From positions 62,001 to 126,000 of the forward strand of contig NZ_JACSIT010000100.1 in the NCBI RefSeq assembly GCF_014349155.1: 64,000 nt of DNA, in the 5' to 3' direction. Positions 27,551 to 36,855 of the stretch are shown here, in pieces; within the stretch, counting starts at the first letter, position 1; every line of letters starts with the position of its first letter. Both the position numbers and the translations under genes were made by a program. Under the pieces are notes generated by a model. That model worked only from the letters and a program-made list of their open reading frames with translations, was not told the origin of the DNA and did not search any database. The DNA comes from Neolewinella lacunae. GTDB taxonomy: Bacteria; Bacteroidota; Bacteroidia; Chitinophagales; Saprospiraceae.

Positions 27551-29035
27551 ATGCGACCCTTACTATTACTTCTTTTCCTATCCTTAACCTTTACCTCCCA
27601 AGCCCAAACTGTTTTCTCGCATTTGTTGGGAAAAAACGGGGTAGATCAGCGGCAAGACGTGGCCATCTGGGGGGAACATTACTTAATCCGCTTCACTGGG
27701 CTGTTGGTCAGTCCTTTGGAATTCGTCGACGAACTACTTTTGGTGAATGACCAAGGTGAGGATTTTAACCAGTTTTCTTTTAATCCGAACAACCAGGTAA
27801 ACAGCATCAGCCGAGCTTATTTTACCGTTCTTTCTGATAGTTTCGCCGTAGCAGTGGCCACGGAGGAAATGCCAACGTTGGTCCGCTTTGATCAAACCGG
27901 AAACCAGCTAAATACCCGAAGCCTGGCTCCGGGAAGTACCTACCCCAGCGTTCGTGCTGCGGGCGACTCGCTTTTGTACCTGACGGAAGAGGGAACCACC
28001 GCTGGAGGCAAAAGAATCATCACGGTACGCGCACTGCGGCCAGATTTTACGGATGTTTACACGATGGAAGTTGCTACTGAAAACGACGTTTATTTCAACG
28101 CCGCCAGTACTGATGCTTCCGGGGCGTATTACCTGGTTTACTGGGAATACGACCCGGAAGCCCAAGCTGGAATTGGGTATAGGGCCCTGAAAATTGATGA
28201 CTTAGGCGAAGTGGTTTGGGAGCGGCAAATCGCAGATCCCGTACGGTCGGGAGGCATTCACCAAGGGTATCTGGCCATTTTACCCGTTGGAGAAAGCGGA
28301 GTAACAGTACTGGAAGGTCTCGAATTTTCTGCAACGGGTTGTATTGGTAATTTCTGCGAGTCTGAGTTCGGGCGCTTGCGGATTTATCCCGATCGCGATG
28401 GGCCGGCAGAAGTGTACGATTTAAATTTTTCTCCCTTTGGTATGGAGCTTTTACCGGGCGGGGAGCCTTTCGTTTACGGCACCACTTCGTACTATTCGGA
28501 TGGTGGCAAGGGCGTGCTTTTTAAGCCCGGCGGCTGGCCCGACGGAACGGAGGTTCACCTGCTGGAATTTCCTGACACTGCGGAGTACGGTCCGGCCAGC
28601 AATAACAGCATCTTCGGCATGAGTGTGGCGGAAAACGGTGATTTGGTGGGTATCGGAGGAGTCAAATTGGGTGACGGTTCCGATATCGACAATGACAACC
28701 AGCAATGGTTTTTCCGGCTGCGGGCCAACGGTTGTTTTGCGGCAGACTGTTCTGATTTAGCGGAAAATCCGGGGGATCTCGTCCCGGTAAACGACTACAT
28801 GACTGATGCTTCCTTTACCATTGCCCCGAATCCGGCTGGCGCGCATTTTCGTTTGCTTGGTTTAGAGGCGCCAGCGGAGTACCGCATCATTTCTCCAATG
28901 GGTCAAACGATGGGCATGGGCACGGCCACGGAGGGTACGGAGGTGCGCCTCGCTGCGGTGCCGCCGGGGGTATACCTGCTGCTGCTTACCCGCAACGGCC
29001 GGGTAGTGGGACGGCAGAAATTGCTGCGTATTTGA
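27551..29035 (+). CDS. Secreted protein with type IX secretion sorting domain
   Basis: This 494-residue protein has a signal peptide ending near FTSQAQ. A long middle region of beta-rich repeats follows (for example VRFDQTGNQLNTRSL), probably a propeller-like fold. The last 75 residues are a T9SS C-terminal domain: FTIAPNPAGAHF, then YRIISPMGQTMG, then PPGVYLLLLTRNGRVVGRQKLLRI. Such domains direct export through the type IX system and are often cleaved. No catalytic motif was recognised, so function is unknown. The 5' half is less GC-rich than neighbouring genes, and a MITE lies just upstream. Confidence 0.85.
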   Translation: MRPLLLLLFLSLTFTSQAQTVFSHLLGKNGVDQRQDVAIWGEHYLIRFTGLLVSPLEFVDELLLVNDQGEDFNQFSFNPNNQVNSISRAYFTVLSDSFAVAVATEEMPTLVRFDQTGNQLNTRSLAPGSTYPSVRAAGDSLLYLTEEGTTAGGKRIITVRALRPDFTDVYTMEVATENDVYFNAASTDASGAYYLVYWEYDPEAQAGIGYRALKIDDLGEVVWERQIADPVRSGGIHQGYLAILPVGESGVTVLEGLEFSATGCIGNFCESEFGRLRIYPDRDGPAEVYDLNFSPFGMELLPGGEPFVYGTTSYYSDGGKGVLFKPGGWPDGTEVHLLEFPDTAEYGPASNNSIFGMSVAENGDLVGIGGVKLGDGSDIDNDNQQWFFRLRANGCFAADCSDLAENPGDLVPVNDYMTDASFTIAPNPAGAHFRLLGLEAPAEYRIISPMGQTMGMGTATEGTEVRLAAVPPGVYLLLLTRNGRVVGRQKLLRI

Positions 29036-29068
29036 TACGCCAATAGGGAAGCGCCTGGCGCGGGCCCC

Positions 29069-31504
29069 CTACCGCACCCCCATCTCCACCACCAGATAAC
29101 TCCCCTTAAAATCCTGGTTGCGGACCTCAATCACCGCCCGGCCCGTTCCCGGTACCAATTCAATGGCGGCCCGCCCGTTGGCCATTTCAATGACCTGACT
29201 GCGGGTGGGGGTACCGTAGTCTACCAGCAATTTCCCGCTGCCGTCGAGGCTGAAGTAAACGTGGTCTTCGTAGTCCAGCACGCGGCGTCCGGCGGCGTCC
29301 TGCATCGTCGCTTCAATGAGGAGGTGGCCATTCGGCAGCGTACGCTGGGTCAGGACGATTTCCTCCGGGCTGCCCGCTTTCTCGTAGGCATAGGTCAGGG
29401 CCAGGGTGTCTGCCGCAACCAGTTGGCCCCCCTCGTAGCCCAGGCTGATGAGTTGATTAGCCCCTGCGGCGAAGTTCAGTTCCCAGGTAAGTCCCTGGGC
29501 AGGATACACTCCCCGCCGGCGTTGTTTGCGGCCCATGGACACTCCGTTGAGCCACAGCTCCACCTCCGCGCAGTTGCTGAATACGGCCTGCTCCCGCGTT
29601 TTGCCCACCGGCCCGCTCCGTTCCGTCCAGGTATGCGATTCGAGGTAGGTGAAGGGTTCTCCCGACCAGTAGCTTTTAAAAACGTAGTAGGCATCTTTGG
29701 GCTTGCCGGCCCGGTCCACCAGCCCCTTCTGGTTGAGGTAGGGGATGGCGTTTTCGGGCCGTAGCGGGGTGCCGAAGTCCTTGAAGGCCCACTGGGCGTT
29801 GCCCGCAAACCAGTCCGTCGTCTCCGAAACGCTCAGGTGCCAGTCGAAGAGATCCACCACGTAATTTTCCGACCAATCGCCGGATTTGGCGACGTTGACG
29901 ACGTTGGCCTGGTTGATGTCTTCGGCCCATTCATCGGCCTTCACCGTTCCGTCGCCCGTAATGGGGGTCTCGGTGTGGCGGCCAATGTGGCTGGAGCCGC
30001 CATACTCCATGTGCAGGAACCGGGGGTAGAGATCGCGCTGCTTTTCCAGGGTAGGGCCGTAATTTTTGTAAACGCCGGCGTACCAACCCGACCAGATGGA
30101 GGGACTGAACACGTCCGGGATATCCGCGCCTTCGTAGTATTTACGCAGGGCAGTGAGCCGACCGGGATCGAGGGCGTGAGCCAGGTCGTTGAGTTCGCCC
30201 AGGAAGGCATTGAGCTGGGCGGGGTCGTCGCCGCCGGGGAAGTCGGGCAGCCAGTACAGTTCATTGCCCAGGGACCAGAAAAAGATGCTGGGGTGATTGA
30301 AGTTTTGGCGGATTTGTTCGGCCAGCAGCTGCTTCGTATTGGCCTCCCAGGTACTTCCTCCTTTGCCGCCGCGGCACCAGGGGAGCTCGTCCCAGACGAT
30401 GAGGCCCAGCGAATCGCAGGCGCGGTAAACGGCCGGATCCTGGGGGTAATGGCCCAGCCGCACGAAATTTACGCCCAGGTCTTTCATTTGCTGCACGTCG
30501 GCCAGGTGCAAACTATCGGGCATGGCCGCCCCGTAGCCCGCGTGTTCCTCGTGGCGGTGGGTGCCGCGCAGCAGCAGGCGCTCGCCATTCAGGTAAAAGG
30601 GGCCGTTGGGTTCGAAAGAAAACCAGCGGTAACCAACCCAGTCCCGGAGCTCGTCCATGGTAGCTTCGCCGTTGAGTAGCCGGACGCGGACGGCGTAGCG
30701 GTTGGGAGTGGCGGGAGACCACAGCCGGGGGTTGGCCAGGGGCGGTAGTTGGATTTCAGCACGGTTGGCTCCCGCAGGCAGGGGAATTTCCGCCCCGGCA
30801 ACGCGTTCGTTGCTGGTGGGATCGTAGAGTTCTGCGGCGAGGTGCTGACCGGGCGCAGCGGCCTGGCCCAGGTAGGCCACGATGCGGGTGGTGGCACTGC
30901 TGTTGCTTACGGCAGGGGTCGAGATTTCCAGCCGTTCCAGGTGTACGGCCGGGGTGGTTTGCAGCCAGACGTCGCGCGTTAATCCCCCATAGATGAAAAA
31001 GTCGGACTTCTGGGAAGGAATCAGGTCGGGATCGTAGCCATTGTCTACGCGCACTGCCAGTTGGTTCGCTCCGCTGGCCGCCAGGTGGGGCGTCAGGTCA
31101 ATGGTGAAACCCACGTAGCCGCCCACGTGACCGCCGATGCGCTGGCCGTTCAGGTACACCTCGGCCTTGGTGTTGGCCCCTTCAAAGTAAAGGGCGTAGC
31201 GTTGGCCGGGCACCGCCTTGATGGCCAGGGGGCGGAGGTACCAGCTGGCATCGCGGCGGTAGCCGGGGGTGTTGTCCACCGCATCCCACTGGTTCCAGGT
31301 GTGGGGCAGCGTGACGGGCGTTCCCACCGCAGGCAGCGCCGCCAGGTTGGGCGTACTGTGCTCGAAGTAAGTCCAGCCGTCGTTGATTTTGCGTTGCTCC
31401 CGAACCTGCGGAGGGGCAGTTTCGGGGGCAGATCGGGCGCTGACGCAGGTGCAAAGGAAGGCACTAAGGAGCAGAGAAAGAACGGGGAAGATTGCAACGC
31501 GCAT
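29069..31504 (-). CDS. Glycoside hydrolase family 2 protein (beta-galactosidase-like)
   Basis: This 811-residue secreted protein has the GH2 order: sugar-binding jelly-roll (TPVTLPHTWNQWD), immunoglobulin-like domain, TIM barrel and C-terminal beta domains. The general acid/base is Glu415 in FFWSLGNELYW and the nucleophile Glu500 in FLHMEYGGSS. The family cleaves terminal beta-galactosides, glucuronides or mannosides; the substrate here is undetermined. The ATG at 31504 opens a signal peptide. The peptide end (CTCVSA, residues 18-23) is encoded by a dispersed-motif copy, and neither Cys sits in an ideal lipobox. The hybrid sensor gene upstream on the same strand is the likely regulator. Confidence 0.9.
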   Translation of the reverse strand: MRVAIFPVLSLLLSAFLCTCVSARSAPETAPPQVREQRKINDGWTYFEHSTPNLAALPAVGTPVTLPHTWNQWDAVDNTPGYRRDASWYLRPLAIKAVPGQRYALYFEGANTKAEVYLNGQRIGGHVGGYVGFTIDLTPHLAASGANQLAVRVDNGYDPDLIPSQKSDFFIYGGLTRDVWLQTTPAVHLERLEISTPAVSNSSATTRIVAYLGQAAAPGQHLAAELYDPTSNERVAGAEIPLPAGANRAEIQLPPLANPRLWSPATPNRYAVRVRLLNGEATMDELRDWVGYRWFSFEPNGPFYLNGERLLLRGTHRHEEHAGYGAAMPDSLHLADVQQMKDLGVNFVRLGHYPQDPAVYRACDSLGLIVWDELPWCRGGKGGSTWEANTKQLLAEQIRQNFNHPSIFFWSLGNELYWLPDFPGGDDPAQLNAFLGELNDLAHALDPGRLTALRKYYEGADIPDVFSPSIWSGWYAGVYKNYGPTLEKQRDLYPRFLHMEYGGSSHIGRHTETPITGDGTVKADEWAEDINQANVVNVAKSGDWSENYVVDLFDWHLSVSETTDWFAGNAQWAFKDFGTPLRPENAIPYLNQKGLVDRAGKPKDAYYVFKSYWSGEPFTYLESHTWTERSGPVGKTREQAVFSNCAEVELWLNGVSMGRKQRRRGVYPAQGLTWELNFAAGANQLISLGYEGGQLVAADTLALTYAYEKAGSPEEIVLTQRTLPNGHLLIEATMQDAAGRRVLDYEDHVYFSLDGSGKLLVDYGTPTRSQVIEMANGRAAIELVPGTGRAVIEVRNQDFKGSYLVVEMGVR
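31435..31452 (-). repeat. Dispersed motif copy 6 (spacer TCA) in the GH2 signal peptide
   Basis: Half-sites intact with TCA between them, preceded by TTT. It is inside the first 24 codons of the GH2 gene and has the same direction as the gene. Confidence 0.8.
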
Positions 31505-31670
31505 GAGGAGATTTATGCTCTTGACCGAAGATGCCTCACCCCAAAAAGGCCAGGCACTGGTCAAGCTATCCGCTCCGCTACGGAAAATCGTCGCTCTTTC
31601 GGAGGATTATTGTTCAAGGTCCTGTTTTTCAGGGGATTGCAACGACCTTGCCAAGACGCTCATCGCCCGT

Positions 31671-34600
31671 TTAGCGGTCCCCTGCACCTGCGTCCGCGCC
31701 CGCTTTTACCTGCTCGCGGTAGTCCGTGGGGGCGGTGCCGAAGGTGCTGCGAAAGCATTTGGTGAAATAGCGCGTGTCTTTAAACCCGACGCGGGTGGCC
31801 ACTTCATTGACGTTCAGATCGCCGTCGCGCAGCAGCTGGGCGGCGCGCTTCATGCGAATCAGTTTGATGAAATTATTTGGCGTATGGCCGCTGATTTCCT
31901 TGAGCCGCGCAAAAAGCAGGGCGCGGGAGACGGCCAGGTCGCGCGCAAAGCGGTCGACTTTGTAGCCCGGCCGGGCAATGTTGGCCTCCGCCACGGCGAG
32001 GGCCTTTTCCAAAAACACCTCGTCGGCCGAGGCGATGTTGAGTACCGTCGGCTCCAGGCGGAGGGCCCGGGTAATTTTCTCCCGGGAGGTGCGCGCGCTG
32101 GCCAGGGTATTGCGGATGCGCAGTTTGAGCTCGCGCGGACTGAAGGGCTTAGTCAGATAATCGTCGGCCCCCTTGGCCAATCCTTCGAGCTTGAAGTCGT
32201 CCGCCGAGCGGGCCGTAAGCAGCAGGACCGGCAGATGGCTCGTCCGGGGGTCGCTCTTCAGTGCGGTACAAAGCTCCAGGCCGTCCATTTCGGGCATCAT
32301 TACGTCGGATACCACCAGGTCGGGAGGGTTTTTGACGGCCAGCTCCAGCGCCGCCCGGCCATTGGGTGCGGTGAGCACCCGGTATTCTTCGCGGAGTTCG
32401 GAGACGAGGTAAGCCAAGACTTCACGGTTGTCTTCCACCACCAGAATGCGCAATTTTTCCTGGCCATTGACCGCCGGAGCAAGCGCTGCGGGGGACGGGG
32501 GAAGCGGCGCTGGTGTTGGAGGGGAGGAAGTTCCCGTGCCCACTGCGGCCCCGCGCAAAGGCAGGGTGAAGGCAAAGGTGCTGCCCGCGCCCGGCGCACT
32601 ATCCACCCAGATGTTGCCCTGGTGGAGCTCCACGAGTTGCCGGCAAATGGCCAGCCCGATGCCCGTACCCGTATGGCGGGCGTTGGTCTCCCGCTCAAAG
32701 AAGCGGAGGAAGATTTGTTCCTGAATTTCCCGGGGAATGCCGGGGCCGTCGTCGCTCACCTTAATCTCCGCTTCGCTGCCGTTGCGGCGGATTTCCAGGT
32801 CGACGCGCCCATTTTCGCCGACGGCTTTGAAGGCATTGGCCAGGAGATTGAAGAGGATTTTTTCCAGTTTATCAGCGTCAAAAGGCACGAACAGCGTAGG
32901 CTCCGCCACCAGGAAGCGGTAGGTGATGTTGCCCGCGATGGCCTGCTCAGCAAAGGCGGCGTAGACCTCGCGGGCGGAGGCGATGAGGTCCAGGCGGCGC
33001 AGCTCCAGGGTATCGTGGCCGCTATCGAGCTTGCGGAAGGTCAGCAGCTGGTTGACGAGCTTGAGCAGGTGCCGGGTGTTGCGGGCCACGGATTGGAGGC
33101 GGCGCTGGGTCTCGGCCGAGCCTTCGCCCGAACTGGTGAGGTCTTCGAGGGGCCCGACGATGAGGGTCAGCGGTGTGCGGATCTCGTGGGCAATGTTGGT
33201 AAAAAAGCGCAGTTTGGTTTGGTGGAGTTCTTCCTGCTGGGCCTTGGCCATCCTTTCCAGTTTCAGGCGGTTGCGCAGGTGGTAGTAGCGCGTGACGGAG
33301 AAGAGCAGCAGCGCGGCCAACAGGGCGTATACCAGGTAGGCCCAGCCCGTCCGCCAGGGTGGGGGAAGCACCCGGATGAGCAACTCCCGCGCCTGGTGGT
33401 TCCAGACGCCGTCGCCGTTGGCGGCCTTGACGTAAAAGCGGTACTCGCCCGGACTTTGGATGGTGTAGCTCGCCTCGGTATTGCCGCGTTGCTGTACCCA
33501 TTCCCGGTCGAGCCCTTCCAGGCGGTAGGCGTAGAGGTTCTTGCTGGGGTTGAGGTAATCCAGGGCGGCAAAAGCGATGCTGAAATTGGCCTCGTTGTAG
33601 GGGAAGACCAGAGTGCTTACCCCGTCGAGCGGGCCGCTCAGCAATCCGTCGTCTGCCCCGGGAATTACGGGCTGGCCAAATTGCTTGAGGCCGGTAAAGA
33701 CCACCTCCGGCGGCTCGGGGTTGCTCCGGATGGCATCGGGGTGGAAGAGGGTAAAGCCCTCCAGCCCCCCGAAGAGGAGCTCGCCCCGCCGCGTTTTTCC
33801 TGCGGCGTTGAAGTTGAATTCCTGGTTCTCCAGGCCGTCCAGGTGGTCGTAGGTCTGGAAGGTATTGTCCTGGCGGTTGAGGCGGGCCAGGCCGAGGTTG
33901 GTGCTGCACCAGAGCTGGCCGCTGTCGTCTTCCACGATGGCCAGGATGGTGTTGCCGGGGATGCCCTCGGCGCGGCTGTAGTGGGCCTGCAATTCGCCGT
34001 CGTTGTTGAGGGCGTAGAGCCCTTCGGAGTAGGTGCCTACCCAGATGAGTCCGTCGTAAGACTCGGCGATGCAGTAGATGCGCTGCTGGGGGAAGAAGTG
34101 GCGGAAGGCTTCCGTCCCCGTATCGCTCAGGAGGTCAAGCCCGCGGTCGGTGGCTACCCAGAGCTGCCCCCGGCGGTCGAGCAGCATCGCGCGGCAGTTG
34201 TCGGACGCCAGCGAGCTTTCCCGGTCGGCGCGGTGGCGGATCGCGGGGAGGGCCTTGCCTCCCGGCCCGATCCGGTCGATGCCGCCGCCGTGGGTGGCTA
34301 CCCACATGGTATCGTGGTGGCGGACGACGTCGTAGACATTATCGTTCGTCAGGCCTCGGCTCCCTTGCCGGTAGCTGGCCGTAATCTCCAGGGTATTAAG
34401 GTCTAAGCGACTCAGGCCGTGCTGGTAGGCCCCGACCCAGATGGCGTTGCCGTCTAACAACAGGGTTTTCAGGTTATCGCCCAAGGCACCGTTTTTGGGG
34501 ATGATCTTCTGGATGCGGCCGTCCTGGCGATTGAAGTAGTTGAGTCCGCCGCCTTCGGTACCGATCCAGATGCCGCCGTCGGGGTCTTCGAGGAAGGCGC

Positions 34601-35669
34601 TGACGACGTCGTTACTCAACCCGTTGTGCCGTTGTTGGAAGTTTAGGAAGCGGTGGCGCTGGTCGTCGTGAAAGTCTACCCCGCCGTAGTAAGTGCCCAC
34701 CCACAGGCTGCCCCGCCGGTCGATGTAGAGCGCGTGGATGGAGTTGCTGCTCAGGCTGGTACCGCTGGTGGGGTCTTCGACGTAGCGGGTGAATTTTTCC
34801 CTGCCCGGCGCGTAGCGGTTGAGCCCAGCGAAGGTGCCCACCCAGAGGTGACCGTCGTGGCCAACGACGATGTCGCGTACGTTATCGCTGCTCAGGCTGT
34901 GGGGGTCGGCGGGGTCGTGAACCAACTGTTTCACTTGTCCATCGGTGTAGCGCCAGCGGTAGATGCCGTTGTTGCGGGTGCCGATCCATACCTCCCCCTC
35001 GGCGGTGCAGTGGAGGGCCTGGATGAAGAGGGAGCTAAGGATGCCGGATGGACCACTGGGTTCCAGCCGCTTTTCATCGGCAGAAAGTTGGTACAGGCCG
35101 CGGGAGGTCCCCACGTAAAGCTGCCCGGCGGGGGAAGCGACGATGGCCTGGATTTGCCCGACGGCCGTGCCGGGCTGGCCTACCAGTTGGAAGTAGTCGG
35201 CATCCGCCCGGTAGCCGAAAAGGCCTTCTTCGGTGCCCACCCAGAGTCGGCCCTGCGCATCCTGGTAAATGGCGTGGACGAAGCCCGCCGAAGGAAAGCC
35301 CCGCCCGGCACCGTAGGAGGTGAAATCGTCGCTTTCCGGCCGGTAGCGGCTCAGCCCGCTGGCGGTGCCGATCCAGAGTTGGTTGGCGGAGGCGTCGTGG
35401 TAAAGGGTCCGGATGTCGTTGTACACCAGGCTGTTGGCCGCGTTTTGCTCGTTCAGGTAGGTGGTGATGCGGTTGCCGTCGTACTTGTTCAGTCCGTTGC
35501 GGGTGCCAAACCACATCAGGCCCATCCCGTCCTGGGCAATGGCGAAGACGGAGTTTTGGGAGAGGCCCTGCTGCTTGCTCAGATGCCGGAACGAGGCCTC
35601 CGGCTGCGCCGTAAGCAGGGCAAATGGGGCCAAAAGGCCCAGTAAAAAATACCGTATTCGTTGTGGCAT
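31671..35669 (-). CDS. Hybrid two-component system sensor-regulator (HTCS)
   Basis: One 1332-residue chain carries a whole signalling pathway. After a signal peptide comes a periplasmic double propeller of ligand-binding repeats (SFRHLSKQQGLSQNSVFAIAQD, then many WIGT/WVGT units). A Y_Y_Y domain (SPGEYRFYVKAANGDG) and one membrane helix follow. Next are a histidine kinase (His in FFTNIAHEIRTPLT), its ATPase domain (DDGPGIP), a receiver (ILVVEDN with acceptor Asp in VVSDVMMPEMDG) and an AraC-type DNA-binding domain. Such proteins in Bacteroidota sense glycan fragments and activate nearby glycan-use genes; GH2, directly downstream on the same strand, is the likely target. The ATG at 35669 opens the signal peptide. 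The C-terminal residues ADAGAG are encoded by a dispersed-motif copy. Confidence 0.95.
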   Translation of the reverse strand: MPQRIRYFLLGLLAPFALLTAQPEASFRHLSKQQGLSQNSVFAIAQDGMGLMWFGTRNGLNKYDGNRITTYLNEQNAANSLVYNDIRTLYHDASANQLWIGTASGLSRYRPESDDFTSYGAGRGFPSAGFVHAIYQDAQGRLWVGTEEGLFGYRADADYFQLVGQPGTAVGQIQAIVASPAGQLYVGTSRGLYQLSADEKRLEPSGPSGILSSLFIQALHCTAEGEVWIGTRNNGIYRWRYTDGQVKQLVHDPADPHSLSSDNVRDIVVGHDGHLWVGTFAGLNRYAPGREKFTRYVEDPTSGTSLSSNSIHALYIDRRGSLWVGTYYGGVDFHDDQRHRFLNFQQRHNGLSNDVVSAFLEDPDGGIWIGTEGGGLNYFNRQDGRIQKIIPKNGALGDNLKTLLLDGNAIWVGAYQHGLSRLDLNTLEITASYRQGSRGLTNDNVYDVVRHHDTMWVATHGGGIDRIGPGGKALPAIRHRADRESSLASDNCRAMLLDRRGQLWVATDRGLDLLSDTGTEAFRHFFPQQRIYCIAESYDGLIWVGTYSEGLYALNNDGELQAHYSRAEGIPGNTILAIVEDDSGQLWCSTNLGLARLNRQDNTFQTYDHLDGLENQEFNFNAAGKTRRGELLFGGLEGFTLFHPDAIRSNPEPPEVVFTGLKQFGQPVIPGADDGLLSGPLDGVSTLVFPYNEANFSIAFAALDYLNPSKNLYAYRLEGLDREWVQQRGNTEASYTIQSPGEYRFYVKAANGDGVWNHQARELLIRVLPPPWRTGWAYLVYALLAALLLFSVTRYYHLRNRLKLERMAKAQQEELHQTKLRFFTNIAHEIRTPLTLIVGPLEDLTSSGEGSAETQRRLQSVARNTRHLLKLVNQLLTFRKLDSGHDTLELRRLDLIASAREVYAAFAEQAIAGNITYRFLVAEPTLFVPFDADKLEKILFNLLANAFKAVGENGRVDLEIRRNGSEAEIKVSDDGPGIPREIQEQIFLRFFERETNARHTGTGIGLAICRQLVELHQGNIWVDSAPGAGSTFAFTLPLRGAAVGTGTSSPPTPAPLPPSPAALAPAVNGQEKLRILVVEDNREVLAYLVSELREEYRVLTAPNGRAALELAVKNPPDLVVSDVMMPEMDGLELCTALKSDPRTSHLPVLLLTARSADDFKLEGLAKGADDYLTKPFSPRELKLRIRNTLASARTSREKITRALRLEPTVLNIASADEVFLEKALAVAEANIARPGYKVDRFARDLAVSRALLFARLKEISGHTPNNFIKLIRMKRAAQLLRDGDLNVNEVATRVGFKDTRYFTKCFRSTFGTAPTDYREQVKAGADAGAGDR
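31684..31701 (+). repeat. Dispersed motif copy 7 (spacer TCC) at the HTCS 3' end
   Basis: Half-sites intact with TCC between them. It overlaps the last ten codons of the hybrid sensor gene and points into that gene, opposite to its transcription. Copy 8 brackets the other end of the gene. Confidence 0.8.
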
Positions 35670-35795
35670 GATCAAAAAACCTGACAAACTTCCCGGATTG
35701 TGGCTCGGCCATTCCGGTGCCCTACCGATAAGGACGCTTGTGCGGGCAGCGCCCCTTACCGATCTAAGGTAGTGTTTTTCCAGACACCGTGTTTT

Positions 35796-35814
35796 GGGGC
35801 GCGGCCGCAGGTGC
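35796..35814 (-). repeat. Dispersed motif copy 8 (spacer GCC)
   Basis: Exact consensus preceded by CCTT, about 127 bp before the HTCS start codon and in the same direction as the gene. Confidence 0.9.
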
Positions 35815-36114
35815 AAGGGAAGGGCTTCGGCTCAGGGATGTTTAGCGCTTAGATTGCCGATAGAAGGAGTTAAGATCTGCCTCACCCCTAGAGTGAGCGG
35901 AGCAGATGTAGCAGAGTGTGGGTCTTGGTTTTACTTGCAAGATAGTTAAGAAGCTAGGCCAGAAGCTTCCCCTCACGATTGACAAAACATTAAGAACATC
36001 AGTTTATTTGCCGCGTGTTGGATGTGGTATGACAATTGTGAGAGCAGCGATGAATATGCTCTACCATGGTGATAAAGTGTAAATCTTTCGAGAATAAATG
36101 TAAAAAAACGAAAC

Positions 36115-36147
36115 TTTTTGGATGTTTGATGTATAACCCCTATCTTG
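36115..36147 (+). promoter_or_regulatory. Probable promoter of the broken lipoprotein gene
   Basis: TTTTTG at 36115-36120 and TATCTTG at 36141-36147 lie 20 bp apart, close to the Bacteroidota -33/-7 arrangement. The -7 box is one T short of the ideal. The first ATG follows 20 bp later. Confidence 0.45.
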
Positions 36148-36166
36148 CACAAAAGATAATTCCTGA

Positions 36167-36665
36167 TGCTTAAAAATCCTACCCCCCTCTTCTTTATTTC
36201 TCTCATTTTTTTCTCCATTCTCACAATCGCATGTGAGAAAGAAAATTTTGAAGAGGCTGAATCCCACAACTACGCAGATTCTAATGTTAACAATGTAGTA
36301 AGTGAACAAAAAGTACTCTTGTGGAAGAATTCGTAGAGGATTTTACGTCTTCTCTCAGCGTACCTGAAATCGCCGAACTGATCAAATCATCCTTGAAACT
36401 TCAAAATGATTCCAGTTCTATTTTACTTGCTGTGCTTTTGCAAAAGCCACTTACATTAAAAGAAAATCCCAGTATTCGTCAGTACAGAAATTTTTTTGAA
36501 ACAGAAACTGGTAAACTTAGCAAATCAAATTCAAAACTTGATTCTTTGACAAGTAGCCATCCTTTATTGGAGGTGAAGGTTCCCGACATCTGGGATGTAG
36601 ATGAATGGGATTTCGAGACAGATCCTCCTAAGGTAGAAAATTTCCTCAAATTTGAAATAACTTAA
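36167..36665 (+). pseudogene. Small lipoprotein split by a frameshift in an A-run
   Basis: From the ATG at 36167 a lipoprotein signal peptide is read (FFISLIFFSILTIAC, then EKENFEEAES), but this frame stops at 36341. The continuation EEFVEDFTSSLSVPEIAELI lies in the next frame and runs to 36665 without an initiation site of its own other than a GTG at 36321. One more A in the AAAAA run at 36308-36312 would join them as SEQKSTLVEEFVEDF and give a 166-residue lipoprotein. This may be a true frameshift, a phase-variable site or a sequencing error in a homopolymer. The family was not recognised. Composition is AT-rich. Confidence 0.7.
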
Positions 36666-36855
36666 CAGAATTTGTTTATGCAACAATGCCGAATTAAAGT
36701 ACTCATCCTAGGAATTAAAAAATTTCCAGTAGAGGGGCAAATTTATTAATGCGTAAGGATTTAGTGCGCTAGTAATCTTTAAAATAATGTATACTTCGGC
36801 CAAGTTGTTTAAATTTAGTTCTAAGTTGTAAATAAGCCCTTTAAGAAATACGTCT

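Larger units (their letters stand above)
35670..36166. other. Divergent intergenic region between the HTCS and the lipoprotein remnant
   Basis: No gene is supported. The left part holds dispersed-motif copy 8 and a nested hairpin (ATCTGC/GCAGAT around CTCAC/GTGAG, 35875-35907). The base composition then drops abruptly to AT-rich from about 35900 rightward. The right end contains the probable promoter of the lipoprotein remnant. Confidence 0.6.

Noticed and set aside
31383-34406. Open frame of about 1000 codons on the plus strand
   Set aside because: It lies antisense to the HTCS gene, has no domain resemblance and results from high GC content. The HTCS frame has complete, ordered domains.
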